DNA of 14,097 bases from NCBI GenBank assembly GCA_001303705.1, contig LJUI01000059.1:1-14097 (forward strand), in the 5' to 3' direction. The notes under the pieces are model-generated. The model did no database searches. It saw only the letters and a program-made list of their open reading frames with translations, and was not told the DNA's origin. This DNA comes from a candidate division TA06 bacterium SM23_40. GTDB lineage: Bacteria; LJUI01; SM1-40. The position numbers were made by a program, and so were the translations under genes. Of the stretch, positions 1-5,664 are shown piece after piece; the stretch's first letter is position 1, and every line of letters starts with the position of its first letter.

Positions 1-182
1 GGACGGTAGGAGTCCTCGGGCCTGACCAGTATACACTTCCGGCCAATACCACCGTTCAGCAACTGTTCATTCATGACGTGCCGCTGGCAGCGCCGTCCGG
101 CTACTACGAGTACCGCACTAGAATCGGAGTGCCGCCCTCAACACTCTACGACGGGGATCAATTCACCTTCAGGGTGTTGTGA
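1..182 (+). CDS. C-terminal end of a secreted beta-helix paralogue (5' truncated by window)
   Basis: Open from base 3 to the TGA at 180-182, giving 59 residues without a start; the rest lies left of the window. The peptide contains GPDQYTLP, then a basic-aromatic stretch with RIGVPPSTLYD, and ends GDQFTFRVL. The same series of motifs closes the intact beta-helix proteins downstream (GPDRYTL...RIGVPP...YDE.D.F.F), so this is the C-terminal module of the same family, most like the proteins at 5841-7814 and 8764-10293. The module is likely a small beta-sandwich after the helical solenoid; its function is unknown. A GC-rich hairpin follows 43 bases after the stop. Family membership is secure; only the tail can be seen. 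Confidence 0.85.
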   Translation, partial: TVGVLGPDQYTLPANTTVQQLFIHDVPLAAPSGYYEYRTRIGVPPSTLYDGDQFTFRVL

Positions 183-224
183 GGTGCCGTAGTGACTGCG
201 TGATCGTCGTTTGGGAGCTGAACT

Positions 225-252
225 GCCGGCCCTTCCAATTCGAGGGGCGGGC
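225..252. terminator. GC-rich hairpin, probable transcription terminator
   Basis: GCCGGCCCTT (225-234) pairs with AGGGGCGGGC (243-252) around an 8-base loop, with one mismatch and one wobble. It lies between the plus-strand stop at 182 and the convergent minus-strand mgsA end at 297, so it could serve both. There is no clear T-tract. Near-identical 10+8+10 hairpins occur at 2243-2270 and 5330-5357. Confidence 0.5.
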
Positions 253-296
253 GTTCGCATTCGCTGAGAACAGGCACCGCGATCGGAGTGTCGTTT

Positions 297-767
297 TCAC
301 GGGAGATCTCTACGGAGGTACTCCTCATAGTCTTTGAGAATCGGGGTATATTCTTCGTCCATCAACGGGGAACTGATCATGAAATCCGCCGTGGATCGAT
401 TGCAGGCGATTGGTATGTTGTACAGGACTGCGATTCGCAACAGTGCCTTCACATCGACATCGTGGGGATGCGGTTGCATCGGATCCCAGAAGAAGATCAC
501 GAAGTCTATCTTTCCTTCGGTGATCAGGGAGCCCAGTTGCTGGTCGCCGCCCAGGGGCCCGGAGCGCAATTTCCGGATCGAGATATCGTGAGAGATATTC
601 ATCTTTGCGAGCTTGTCCCGGATGGCCTTTTCGACCAAGTTCCCCGTAGTTCCCGTGCAGGTCAATCGGTGTTTGAGCAAGACAGTCACATTCCATTCGA
701 TCCACTCGATCAGATCCCTCTTTCTGTTGTCATGTGCGACAAGCGCAATGTTCTTTCTGACTTTCAT
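297..767 (-). CDS. mgsA: methylglyoxal synthase
   Basis: 156 residues, the normal length for the family. The enzyme converts dihydroxyacetone phosphate to methylglyoxal and phosphate in the cytoplasm, a bypass of lower glycolysis when phosphate is short. Diagnostic motifs are all present: ALVAHD (His12, Asp13), TGTTGN (38-43, phosphate binding), SGPLGGDQQ (69-77) with Asp75 matching the catalytic Asp71 of the E. coli enzyme, FFWDP (92-96) and PHDVDVKALLR (101-111) with His102 and Asp105. Compared with E. coli there is an insertion of about ten residues before SGPLGGDQQ (around 47-66). The ATG at 767 has GAGGAG (778-783 on the opposite strand) at 10-base spacing. It is transcribed against the beta-helix array, and nothing suggests a functional link to it. 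Confidence 0.97.
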   Translation of the reverse strand: MKVRKNIALVAHDNRKRDLIEWIEWNVTVLLKHRLTCTGTTGNLVEKAIRDKLAKMNISHDISIRKLRSGPLGGDQQLGSLITEGKIDFVIFFWDPMQPHPHDVDVKALLRIAVLYNIPIACNRSTADFMISSPLMDEEYTPILKDYEEYLRRDLP

Positions 768-1039
768 ATGCTCTTTTCTCCTCGTTGGGATTGACTCTTC
801 TCCCTTAGCATAATCCAGAAAGGGTTTCCTCCGCTACGGTGCTCTGTCATGGTGCCTGCTGATCCCTATCGGGCTCAGGCCTCTCCCGCCCCGGGCACGA
901 CCCCGGTGAGATGCCCACGTGAAGAGCCTCCGTCAGTCCCGCCGCGAGGCATGAGAAACACCGCCATGGGGTCCCGTGGTGAACGGGATCGGCAACGACG
1001 GTCATGGCGGCCTGTGCGATCGAGGGGGATATCCTTCGG

Positions 1040-1273
1040 CTAGTCGCCGTCCTTGAGGCCAATGATCTCGAAACCGCCTCGGGCACCTGGTTGTCCTGTC
1101 ATCTCTCTGAATCTGTGCAGAGCTCCGCAGTGGCGACACTGGATGAGTTCTTCCTCGTCCACGTTCACGAATTCGGCGGTGGGTTTCGTGGGATCCTGCG
1201 CAAGAGGAGCCCCCGTCTCAATCGGCCAGGACTCAAACATGATCTCATTGCATCTACGACACCTCTCCTCCAT
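1040..1273 (-). CDS. small CxxC/CxxC putative zinc-binding protein
   Basis: 77 residues. Two CxxC knuckles, C5-x2-C8 (CRRC) and C46-x2-C49 (CRHC), would make one four-cysteine zinc site; the segment between them is acidic and proline-rich, with VDEEELIQ just before the second knuckle. The ATG at 1273 has GGGAGGA (1281-1287, opposite strand) at 7-base spacing, a strong reason to accept so short a gene. It runs in the same direction as mgsA, 272 bases upstream of it; the gap contains an imperfect hairpin at 859-878 (CTGATCCC/GGGCTCAG) that could separate the two. I do not recognise the family; rubredoxin-like or ribbon-type regulators are possibilities. No function is assigned. Confidence 0.7.
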   Translation of the reverse strand: MEERCRRCNEIMFESWPIETGAPLAQDPTKPTAEFVNVDEEELIQCRHCGALHRFREMTGQPGARGGFEIIGLKDGD

Positions 1274-2159
1274 GGACTATTCCTCCCACGGTCAGTTCCA
1301 TCTCCGAATGGCGAGTTCCCCGGCTTGACCATCTTTCCGAGCTCTACCGGAGGATCTCAGTCCGAAAGCTCCTTGATCTCACTCTCCTTCTAGGCTGTCT
1401 TCTCATTCTGCAAGCAATGGCCCGGGGCCACCCCTTGACGGGTGCCGAGAGCAGCCAACGGCGAGGCATCAGTGTAGGCCGAGCTTTTGCCGGCGTCAAC
1501 AGGAAACGCCCGTCGGCTCGAAGGCGCTCCGCCTTGGTCGCTTGGCCCTTGGCAATCCTGATGTCGTGAGCTATGGTGCACGCTAATGCTAGGACTTATG
1601 GGGCCGGCGGTCTCGTTTGATCAAGACCTCACTGCCTGACTTGGTTTCGCCAATCTCTCGTGTGGGCTTCGGCACCAACAAGACCTGACAACCTGTGCTC
1701 CGAGGGCTTCCCTACACCTACCGTCACCCTTCGGGGTGAATGAGAGAAATTGCTATCCCGGCAGTCTCTTCGGGGCTTTCTGTCTCCGCTCGGCGGGCCT
1801 TATGGCATCTCTGTCCGGTCTGGTGAACACCCAGTCGTGTGGGCCGAAGATTGTTTCGAGTTCGCGATCGTGCCGCCGCCGGTAGAGTAGGTGCATCGTC
1901 AATTCAAGATCGCCGGATGAGCAGCTCCCTGTGGTGCGCTCACGTATCGGTGGATTGGCGTATGTCATCGCGCGACGAGGGGGGGCCGACCCTGGACGCG
2001 GCTCGGGCCAACACGAACTCGAAATCATTCGCGTTATGGTGTGAGGCGTTCCGGATGCTCACATACGCTACGCAGAAGGTGGAGAAAGCGTAGTGCGTTC
2101 AGATTCTATGTGCAAGGGTACGAGCCGGAGTGCGACGCGAAGGGAATGGCGCGCGACGA
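1274..2159. other. gene-poor stretch, no supported coding sequence
   Basis: Open frames here are short, overlap one another on both strands, lack convincing ribosome-binding sites and match no family I know. The longest is a 91-codon minus-strand frame at 1753-2028, whose part downstream of an internal ATG (ending ...KRLPG) reads somewhat like protein; it may be a remnant. A stable hairpin lies at 1724-1739: TCACCC/GGGTGA around a TTCG loop closed by C-G. It has no T-tract. The stretch may be decayed sequence left from rearrangement of the array. Confidence 0.4.
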
Positions 2160-2216
2160 CGGACATCGACGCTTCACGACGAGGACAGCTTCACGTTCAC
2201 GGTTGTGGAGCCGTAG
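2160..2216 (+). pseudogene. C-terminal remnant of a beta-helix paralogue
   Basis: In the frame ending at the TAG of 2214-2216 the last codons read LHDEDSFTFTVVEP. This matches the ends of the intact paralogues (LYDEDSFSF at 5841-7814; LYDRDRFLFTVVEP at 10715-11905; LYDEDGFQFTVVE at 12232-13995). Upstream of about 2172 the frame loses all resemblance to the family, so only about 14-19 residues survive. A T-tailed terminator hairpin follows 27 bases after the stop, as expected for a former gene end. Confidence 0.75.
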
Positions 2217-2242
2217 CCCAAGCCAAGCTCACGACATAGAAA

Positions 2243-2276
2243 GTCCGCTCTCCTAAGCGGAAGGGCGGGCGTTTTT
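2243..2276 (+). terminator. Rho-independent terminator after the beta-helix remnant
   Basis: GTCCGCTCTC (2243-2252), an 8-base loop, and AAGGGCGGGC (2261-2270) form nine pairs including wobbles, followed by GTTTTT (2271-2276). It has the same design and nearly the same 3' arm as the hairpins at 225-252 and 5330-5357, but is the only one of the three with a T-tract. Confidence 0.7.
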
Positions 2277-2320
2277 CTGTATCTAGGTCGGCTTGAGGCG
2301 CCTCCTTGGGCGGACCAACG

Positions 2321-2556
2321 ATGTGTGAAATCCCCGACACGGGGCCGCATCACAAAGACGGCGTGGAGCCCTTCAGGGACGAAGCCGGTGGCGTTGTACG
2401 CACCAAATAGCGGCCAGCGACAAGAACTGGGGTCCGATGAATCGCCCGGTGGGTGCCGACTTCATGGCCAAACTCCAGAAGCTCCGACAACCGCCAGAGG
2501 AGGGGGGTGAAGGCGCGGAAGAGGGCGGATCCGAGGCGGCAACCGAGCCGGAGTAG
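2321..2556 (+). pseudogene. possible broken (or -1 frameshifted) short gene
   Basis: Two short frames abut. ATG 2321 to TAG 2408-2410 gives 29 residues ending EPFRDEAGGVVRTK. In the -1 frame, an open stretch passes through that stop and continues as IAASDKNWGPMNRPVGADF to a TAG at 2554-2556, ending in a Glu/Gly-rich tail. The second frame has its own ATG at 2437 (39 residues), but without a good ribosome-binding site. Both segments look more like protein than the surrounding frames. They could be one gene broken by an indel, a gene using a -1 frameshift near ACCAAATAG (2402-2410), or chance. A terminator-like hairpin follows immediately. Function unknown. Confidence 0.3.
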
Positions 2557-2594
2557 AAACGGGTCACGGACCCTCCTCAGATTTGCCCGTTTTT
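2557..2594 (+). terminator. probable terminator with 7-bp stem and T-run
   Basis: AAACGGG (2557-2563) pairs perfectly with CCCGTTT (2586-2592), followed by further Ts to 2594. The 22-base loop is large, though an inner GGGT/ACCC pairing is possible. It starts directly at the stop codon of the short frame ending at 2556. Confidence 0.5.
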
Positions 2595-2701
2595 GCTCAA
2601 AATCGGCCCATACACGGTAGGTTGAGACGCTATCTTTTTTTGCCAATGGTATGAGATGGGCGAAAGAGTATCCGCCTTAGGATCGCCCTGAGAGAGGGGA
2701 A

Positions 2702-3175
2702 ATGGAACGAGATCGCATCCGACAGAAGGTGCTTGAGCAGCAAAGCCAGCTCCTCGCCATGGGAGCTCAGGAGGCGGGGACGATCCGGTTCTGGATCCGG
2801 CAGCAATACAGTCTGCCGCCGACGGATCTCCGCTACCTGACGCTGACCGAGGAGCAGATAACGCTTGAGTACTACGCCTACCTGGCCGCCAGCGGCGCAC
2901 GGATCTGTAGTCGCTGCGGGACGCTCGGCACCGACCGGTTCTGCGTTCAGTGCGGGAACGAGCTGAACTACGGCATCACGAAGAAGTGCCCCAAAGAGAC
3001 GTGCGGCGCGCGATTCGCGTCGGAGAACTGGGAGTACTGCCCGATCTGCGGGAGCGAGCTCGAGATGCACACCCGGTACGATCCGACCTATCCCGCCTGG
3101 GCAGACGAGGAAAGCATGGATCTGGGGATAGGGCAACCCAGCACCGAGGACGACAAGCACTGGGAAGACGTGTGA
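2702..3175 (+). CDS. double zinc-ribbon protein of unknown function
   Basis: 157 residues. The N-terminal half is charged and helical: residues 1-25 are rich in Arg, Gln and Glu, then come FWIRQQYSLPPTDLRYL (30-46) and an acidic helix EEQITLEYYAYLA (50-62). The C-terminal half carries eight cysteines in two ribbons: C69-x2-C72...C81-x2-C84 and C96-x4-C101...C113-x2-C116. Two four-cysteine zinc sites are therefore likely, resembling generic double zinc ribbons. The tail is acidic (ends EDDKHWEDV). The ATG at 2702 has GAGAGGGG just upstream, closely spaced. The FWIRQQY...PPTD...EE..LEYYA arrangement recalls small accessory proteins seen in phage-derived loci, but this is an impression only. A small hairpin follows the stop. 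Confidence 0.85.
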   Translation: MERDRIRQKVLEQQSQLLAMGAQEAGTIRFWIRQQYSLPPTDLRYLTLTEEQITLEYYAYLAASGARICSRCGTLGTDRFCVQCGNELNYGITKKCPKETCGARFASENWEYCPICGSELEMHTRYDPTYPAWADEESMDLGIGQPSTEDDKHWEDV

Positions 3176-3179
3176 AAAA

Positions 3180-3195
3180 GTCTTGCCGTCAAGAC
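3180..3195. terminator. short perfect hairpin after the zinc-ribbon gene
   Basis: GTCTTG (3180-3185), loop CCGT, CAAGAC (3190-3195): six perfect pairs, starting five bases after the stop at 3175. It is preceded by AAAAA but has no T-tract downstream, so terminator activity on the plus strand is doubtful. Confidence 0.3.
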
Positions 3196-3308
3196 AATTC
3201 TAGGGGCCTGAAATGCCGATTTCGCTGTGTCCCAGGTCTTGTGCGCATGCGGCATCACCTTTTTGGTAGCTGAGTGCTTCGCCGGGGCAACGGCCCCATC
3301 AGGCGGCA

Positions 3309-3349
3309 GGAGCTGAGGCGATGATGCGCCGGGTGATCGTCTCAGCTCC
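3309..3349. terminator. 14-bp hairpin immediately upstream of promoter A
   Basis: GGAGCTGAGGCGAT (3309-3322) pairs with ATCGTCTCAGCTCC (3336-3349) with a single G-U, enclosing a 13-base loop. It ends 8 bases before the -35 element at 3358. The same stem recurs at 5579-5619, where a T-rich tail follows, so it is probably an insulating terminator; a palindromic operator is the alternative. A smaller nested hairpin (GGGGC/GCCCC inside CGCC/GGCG, 3280-3305) lies just upstream. Confidence 0.6.
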
Positions 3350-3357
3350 TTATGTTC

Positions 3358-3386
3358 TTGACACACTCGCCGAATAGGTGTAGACT
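3358..3386 (+). promoter_or_regulatory. sigma70-type promoter of RNA module copy A
   Basis: Perfect -35 TTGACA (3358-3363), exactly 17 bases of spacer, and -10 TAGACT (3381-3386). A TSS is predicted near 3392-3394. The corresponding element at 5631-5659 keeps the -35 and the spacing while most of the spacer differs, so the hexamers look selected. Confidence 0.85.
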
Positions 3387-3391
3387 CCCAA

Positions 3392-3544
3392 GGTAGGCGT
3401 TGAGTTCCCGAGATTTCTGCCGGCTTGGGACCGGCAGAGGACGCCCGGTGGCCTCGGGAGCGGTTTGGCACTACAACAGCTCAGGATACATCCATCGAGA
3501 GCGACACCGAGCGTCACGGGTGAGGGGTCGTTCTTTTCTTTTTT
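3392..3544 (+). ncRNA. candidate structured RNA, copy A (sRNA or attenuating leader)
   Basis: About 150 nt between a strong promoter and a T-rich terminator. TTCCCGAG near the 5' end pairs with CTCGGGAG about 55 nt later. Inside, CTGCCGG/CCGGCAG forms a 7-bp hairpin, and TTGAG/CTCAG can close the outside. The 3' end is the terminator at 3502-3544. Copy B (5665-5816) keeps long blocks unchanged, and its changes in the inner hairpin preserve pairing (C-G to U-G and G-C to G-U). There is no sizeable open frame with a ribosome-binding site in it. The next gene starts 36 bases after the T-tract, so the RNA could be independent or could attenuate that gene. I do not recognise it as 6S, SRP, tmRNA, RNase P or a common riboswitch. 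Confidence 0.6.
3502..3544 (+). terminator. terminator at the 3' end of RNA copy A
   Basis: CGACACC (3502-3508) pairs with GGGGTCG (3524-3530) with one mismatch. An inner CACC/GGTG pairing is also possible. An almost unbroken T-tract follows at 3531-3544. The hairpin sequence is identical in copy B. Confidence 0.75.
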
Positions 3545-3580
3545 GGCCATCGGTGGATCTCCGTCTCACGAAGGGGTGGA

Positions 3581-4513
3581 ATGGTGACGACTGGGAGAGG
3601 CATGTGGATCGGACCATTGCTCTTGCTCGTAGCGCTCTGCTCTTCTGCCATCCTCATCTTCTCCTGTGTGGGAACCGCCACAAGAGAAGAGTTCGATTTG
3701 GGCGGAACGGATGCCGAGTTCACGGCAGGCAAGGCAGAGAAGTGGCATGAGGAGATGCCTGAACTGTCCGAGGAGGCGATCGACTTTCTCAGGGGGTTCT
3801 CGAACAGACTGCGTGCAGTCGGCCGACGTCCTGGATGTGGTGGGGCCACAAGCGATAACTTCCGATTTTCGGTGTTGTATGCCGATACCCACATCATAGT
3901 CCGCGACTGCGACGGGGATTCCGAGTGGTCTCATCGCACATTCCCGTTCTTTTGGACGAGCTTTTACGTAAGCGATGATGGGCAGATCGCAACCATATGT
4001 GGGACTGACGAGCTGGGAAGGACGTGCCGGCTAGAGATATACGATCCCGATGGATTGCGAGGTGCGTGGGAGAATGACTCACTGATTTCATGGGTCTCTC
4101 GACTCTTTCCGAGTGGCCACTACATAGCGATCATGGGTCAGTCCAAGCCATATGTGACGCTTGTCGACAATCGCGGGGAAGTCCAATGGGTCAAACGGAT
4201 TCCCAGCCTTGACGGACACTGGGCTGCCGTGAGTTCTGCCTCACCCGATGATGACTTTGTGGCTTTCGCTGTCCCTCTAATCGATTATCCGAGAACGCAG
4301 GAAGTTCAGTTGGTGATTATCGGTGTCGACGGCAAGGTTAGGTGCGATACCACACTTTCTTACGGCCGGTTCCCCGCCATCCGAGTGGATTCAGAATTCG
4401 TGGCGGTCGGTGTAGCAAATGAGTGGTTGGTGTACCGAACTGAGTCGGGGAAGCTAATAGGCACTCTGTCTAACGAAAAGTTCAAGGCGTTGGCTCAGTG
4501 GTGGGCACCGTGA
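3581..4513 (+). CDS. membrane-anchored or lipoprotein beta-propeller-like protein
   Basis: 310 residues. The N-terminus has a hydrophobic segment (about 10-28), then Cys29 in IFSC, a slightly atypical lipobox (Phe at -2); the protein is either a lipoprotein or held by an uncleaved anchor. A linker with an acidic helix (EEAIDFLRGF) follows. From about residue 95 come repeated strand-rich units: VSDDGQIATICG, FPSGHYIAIMG, SPDDDFVAFAVP and FVAVGVANEWLVYRTESGK. These look like WD40 or quinoprotein-type propeller blades, about four to five, fewer than a full propeller. The ATG has AAGGGGTGG just upstream; Met8 (3602) is an alternative start. Codon use looks less GC-biased than in the beta-helix genes. 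RNA copy A lies upstream and a beta-helix tail remnant follows 20 bases after the stop, as if this gene replaced the body of a paralogue. Confidence 0.85.
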   Translation: MVTTGRGMWIGPLLLLVALCSSAILIFSCVGTATREEFDLGGTDAEFTAGKAEKWHEEMPELSEEAIDFLRGFSNRLRAVGRRPGCGGATSDNFRFSVLYADTHIIVRDCDGDSEWSHRTFPFFWTSFYVSDDGQIATICGTDELGRTCRLEIYDPDGLRGAWENDSLISWVSRLFPSGHYIAIMGQSKPYVTLVDNRGEVQWVKRIPSLDGHWAAVSSASPDDDFVAFAVPLIDYPRTQEVQLVIIGVDGKVRCDTTLSYGRFPAIRVDSEFVAVGVANEWLVYRTESGKLIGTLSNEKFKALAQWWAP

Positions 4514-4532
4514 TCTAATCAGGGGAGCGTGG

Positions 4533-4571
4533 GACAGCAGCAGCTTCGAGTTCAAGGTGGTGGAGCCGTAG
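4533..4571 (+). pseudogene. C-terminal scrap of a beta-helix paralogue
   Basis: In the frame ending TAG at 4569-4571 the codons read DSSSFEFKVVEP. This matches the family ending (DxxFxFxVVEP) seen in the intact genes and in the remnant at 2160-2216. Homology stops within about 12 codons, and the DNA upstream belongs to the unrelated gene ending at 4513. Confidence 0.7.
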
Positions 4572-4698
4572 GGCGGGTACAGGTCTCCTTTTCAGGGTTT
4601 GGTGTGCGATATCAGGCGCCTGGCCGGACAGGGAAAGAAAGGGCGCGCTCTCGTGGCCCATTGGGCCCATCACGGCACCAAGAGGAGGAGAGATTCAG

Positions 4699-5238
4699 AT
4701 GAGGGTTCTGGTGCTTCTAACGCTGAGCACTGCCCTGGTGTTGGGTTGCTCGGAGGAGGAGGAAGCTGTCTCAACCAGCCCCGATGAGGAGCCAAACCTC
4801 AGGTGCGTTAGAGTCCACTGGACCGACGATGGCTATATTCCGCTATGGGACCGCAAACAAGGACCCGATGCGATGTATACTCTCTGCGTCGGCGATACGA
4901 TCGATTCACTCTACGTGATAGTCCTTCAAAACTGGTGGTTTGGATGCACTTTCCCACTTTCGCAACCGTTTACCTTCTCGAGTCTTCTTCTTGAAGATGA
5001 AGAGAGAGTAGCCCTCCAATCAGACACGTATAGGGGATTGTACGTACCCGATGATACTTGGTTGTATGGAGGACAGCTTCCCTTTTGCCTTTCTGCCATT
5101 TCGACCCCCAACAACGGCATCATAGAGGCAGCAGCACAGGGAGACACAGTGGTGGCGACGTTCTATCCGCTCGCCGTCTTTCCCTTTCCGACCAAGTTCG
5201 GTATAGGCGTGAGCGACACGATGCGAGTGCTTCCATAG
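4699..5238 (+). CDS. small secreted lipoprotein of unknown function
   Basis: 179 residues. The N-terminus is a clean lipoprotein signal: a short MR start, hydrophobic stretch 3-15, and lipobox V14-L15-G16-C17 followed by an acidic linker (SEEEEA). The mature part is strand-rich with several further cysteines (in NLRCVRV, YTLCVGD, FGCTF, PFCLSA), consistent with a disulfide-containing beta domain outside the cytoplasm. A hydrophobic, aromatic segment with QNWWFGC sits in the middle. The ATG at 4699 has AGGAGG (4683-4688) at 10-base spacing. It lies 127 bases after the beta-helix scrap and shares no similarity with that family. I recognise no named domain. A terminator-like hairpin lies 91 bases after the stop. 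Confidence 0.85.
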   Translation: MRVLVLLTLSTALVLGCSEEEEAVSTSPDEEPNLRCVRVHWTDDGYIPLWDRKQGPDAMYTLCVGDTIDSLYVIVLQNWWFGCTFPLSQPFTFSSLLLEDEERVALQSDTYRGLYVPDDTWLYGGQLPFCLSAISTPNNGIIEAAAQGDTVVATFYPLAVFPFPTKFGIGVSDTMRVLP

Positions 5239-5329
5239 GTATAGGTGCACTGCTGCTCGCGGCGGCGGACGCCTTTCTCTTCTTCGCGGTAGTGAAGCCG
5301 CAAGTTGGACGAGGCAGAAGGTACGGAAC

Positions 5330-5357
5330 GCCCGCTCTTCCGGGTCGAAGGGCGGGC
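5330..5357. terminator. GC-rich hairpin, probable terminator
   Basis: GCCCGCTCTT (5330-5339), 8-base loop, AAGGGCGGGC (5348-5357): ten pairs including one wobble. It belongs to the same hairpin family as 225-252 and 2243-2270. No T-tract follows. Confidence 0.55.
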
Positions 5358-5380
5358 ATCGTATGTGGTTATGTGGGGAC

Positions 5381-5438
5381 GAGCGCCGCAGTTGTACGCA
5401 GTCGGTAACCTCGAAAAATACGTGTACCCCTGGGGACA
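5381..5438. repeat. 58-bp dispersed repeat, copy 1
   Basis: Matches 8118-8175 with about eight mismatches. The distal 34 bases (from GTAACCTCGAAAAATACG onward) differ at only two positions. This copy includes GTGTACCCCTGGGGACAC, an inverted repeat with a single bulge. Neither copy is coding. It may be the end of a REP-type or insertion-sequence-derived element; no transposase is present here. Confidence 0.7.
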
Positions 5439-5440
5439 CC

Positions 5441-5472
5441 AGCCTAGGGTTTGACGGCTCTAACCCTAGGCT
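5441..5472. repeat. perfect 11-bp inverted repeat
   Basis: AGCCTAGGGTT (5441-5451) and AACCCTAGGCT (5462-5472) are exact reverse complements around a 10-base spacer. It starts two bases after the dispersed repeat ends. TTGACG (5451-5456), 17 bases, then TTATAT (5474-5479) overlaps it and could be a weak promoter, making the palindrome a possible operator; a short element end is the alternative. Confidence 0.65.
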
Positions 5473-5497
5473 ATTATATTGCAGATCTTGTGATCAG

Positions 5498-5575
5498 CTA
5501 GTGGGCCGGTAGGCCTCGGGCCTTCGCCACCTCGGTCGGGAGGCTGAGCGTCCAGCTACCGGACAACGGCCCTAG
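5498..5575. other. possible branched RNA or DNA fold in the intergenic region
   Basis: Nested complementary blocks: CCGGTAG (5506-5512) with CTACCGG (5556-5562), GCCTC (5513-5517) with GAGGC (5540-5544), and outer CTAG/GGGC pairing with GGCCCTAG (5568-5575). It lies directly upstream of the hairpin of RNA module copy B. Chance cannot be excluded in GC-rich DNA. Confidence 0.3.
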
Positions 5576-5578
5576 CTC

Positions 5579-5625
5579 GAGCTGAGGCGATCAATGCGCC
5601 GGGTAGATCGTCTCAGCTCCGTTTT
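5579..5625 (+). terminator. 13-bp hairpin with T-rich tail upstream of promoter B
   Basis: GAGCTGAGGCGAT (5579-5591) pairs with ATCGTCTCAGCTC (5607-5619) with one G-U, followed by CGTTTT. It is the counterpart of 3309-3349; its tail supports a terminator role that insulates the promoter starting at 5631. Confidence 0.7.
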
Positions 5626-5630
5626 CCTTC

Positions 5631-5659
5631 TTGACACCCTTCCTAAATGGGTGTAAACT
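5631..5659 (+). promoter_or_regulatory. sigma70-type promoter of RNA module copy B
   Basis: TTGACA (5631-5636), 17-base spacer, TAAACT (5654-5659). A TSS is predicted near 5665. Same geometry as 3358-3386, with most of the spacer diverged. Confidence 0.87.
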
Positions 5660-5664
5660 CTCAA

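Noticed and set aside
288-794. Plus-strand open frame of 168 codons
   Set aside because: It is the antisense shadow of mgsA, whose catalytic motifs are all present on the minus strand.
847-1086. Minus-strand frame downstream of the CxxC protein
   Set aside because: Arg/Ser/Ala-rich low-complexity translation without a ribosome-binding site; overlaps the end of the better supported CxxC gene.
1390-1740. Possible transposon or intron remnant
   Set aside because: The segment has several hairpins and broken frames, but I found no transposase motif, clear terminal repeats or intron domain V signature.
1753-2028. 91-codon minus-strand open frame
   Set aside because: No ribosome-binding site, no recognised family, and overlapping open frames of similar length on the other strand; kept only as a possible remnant.
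3392-3544. Assignment of the duplicated RNA as 6S RNA
   Set aside because: The 5' and 3' ends do not form the long closing stem expected of 6S, and the 3' end is a separate terminator hairpin.
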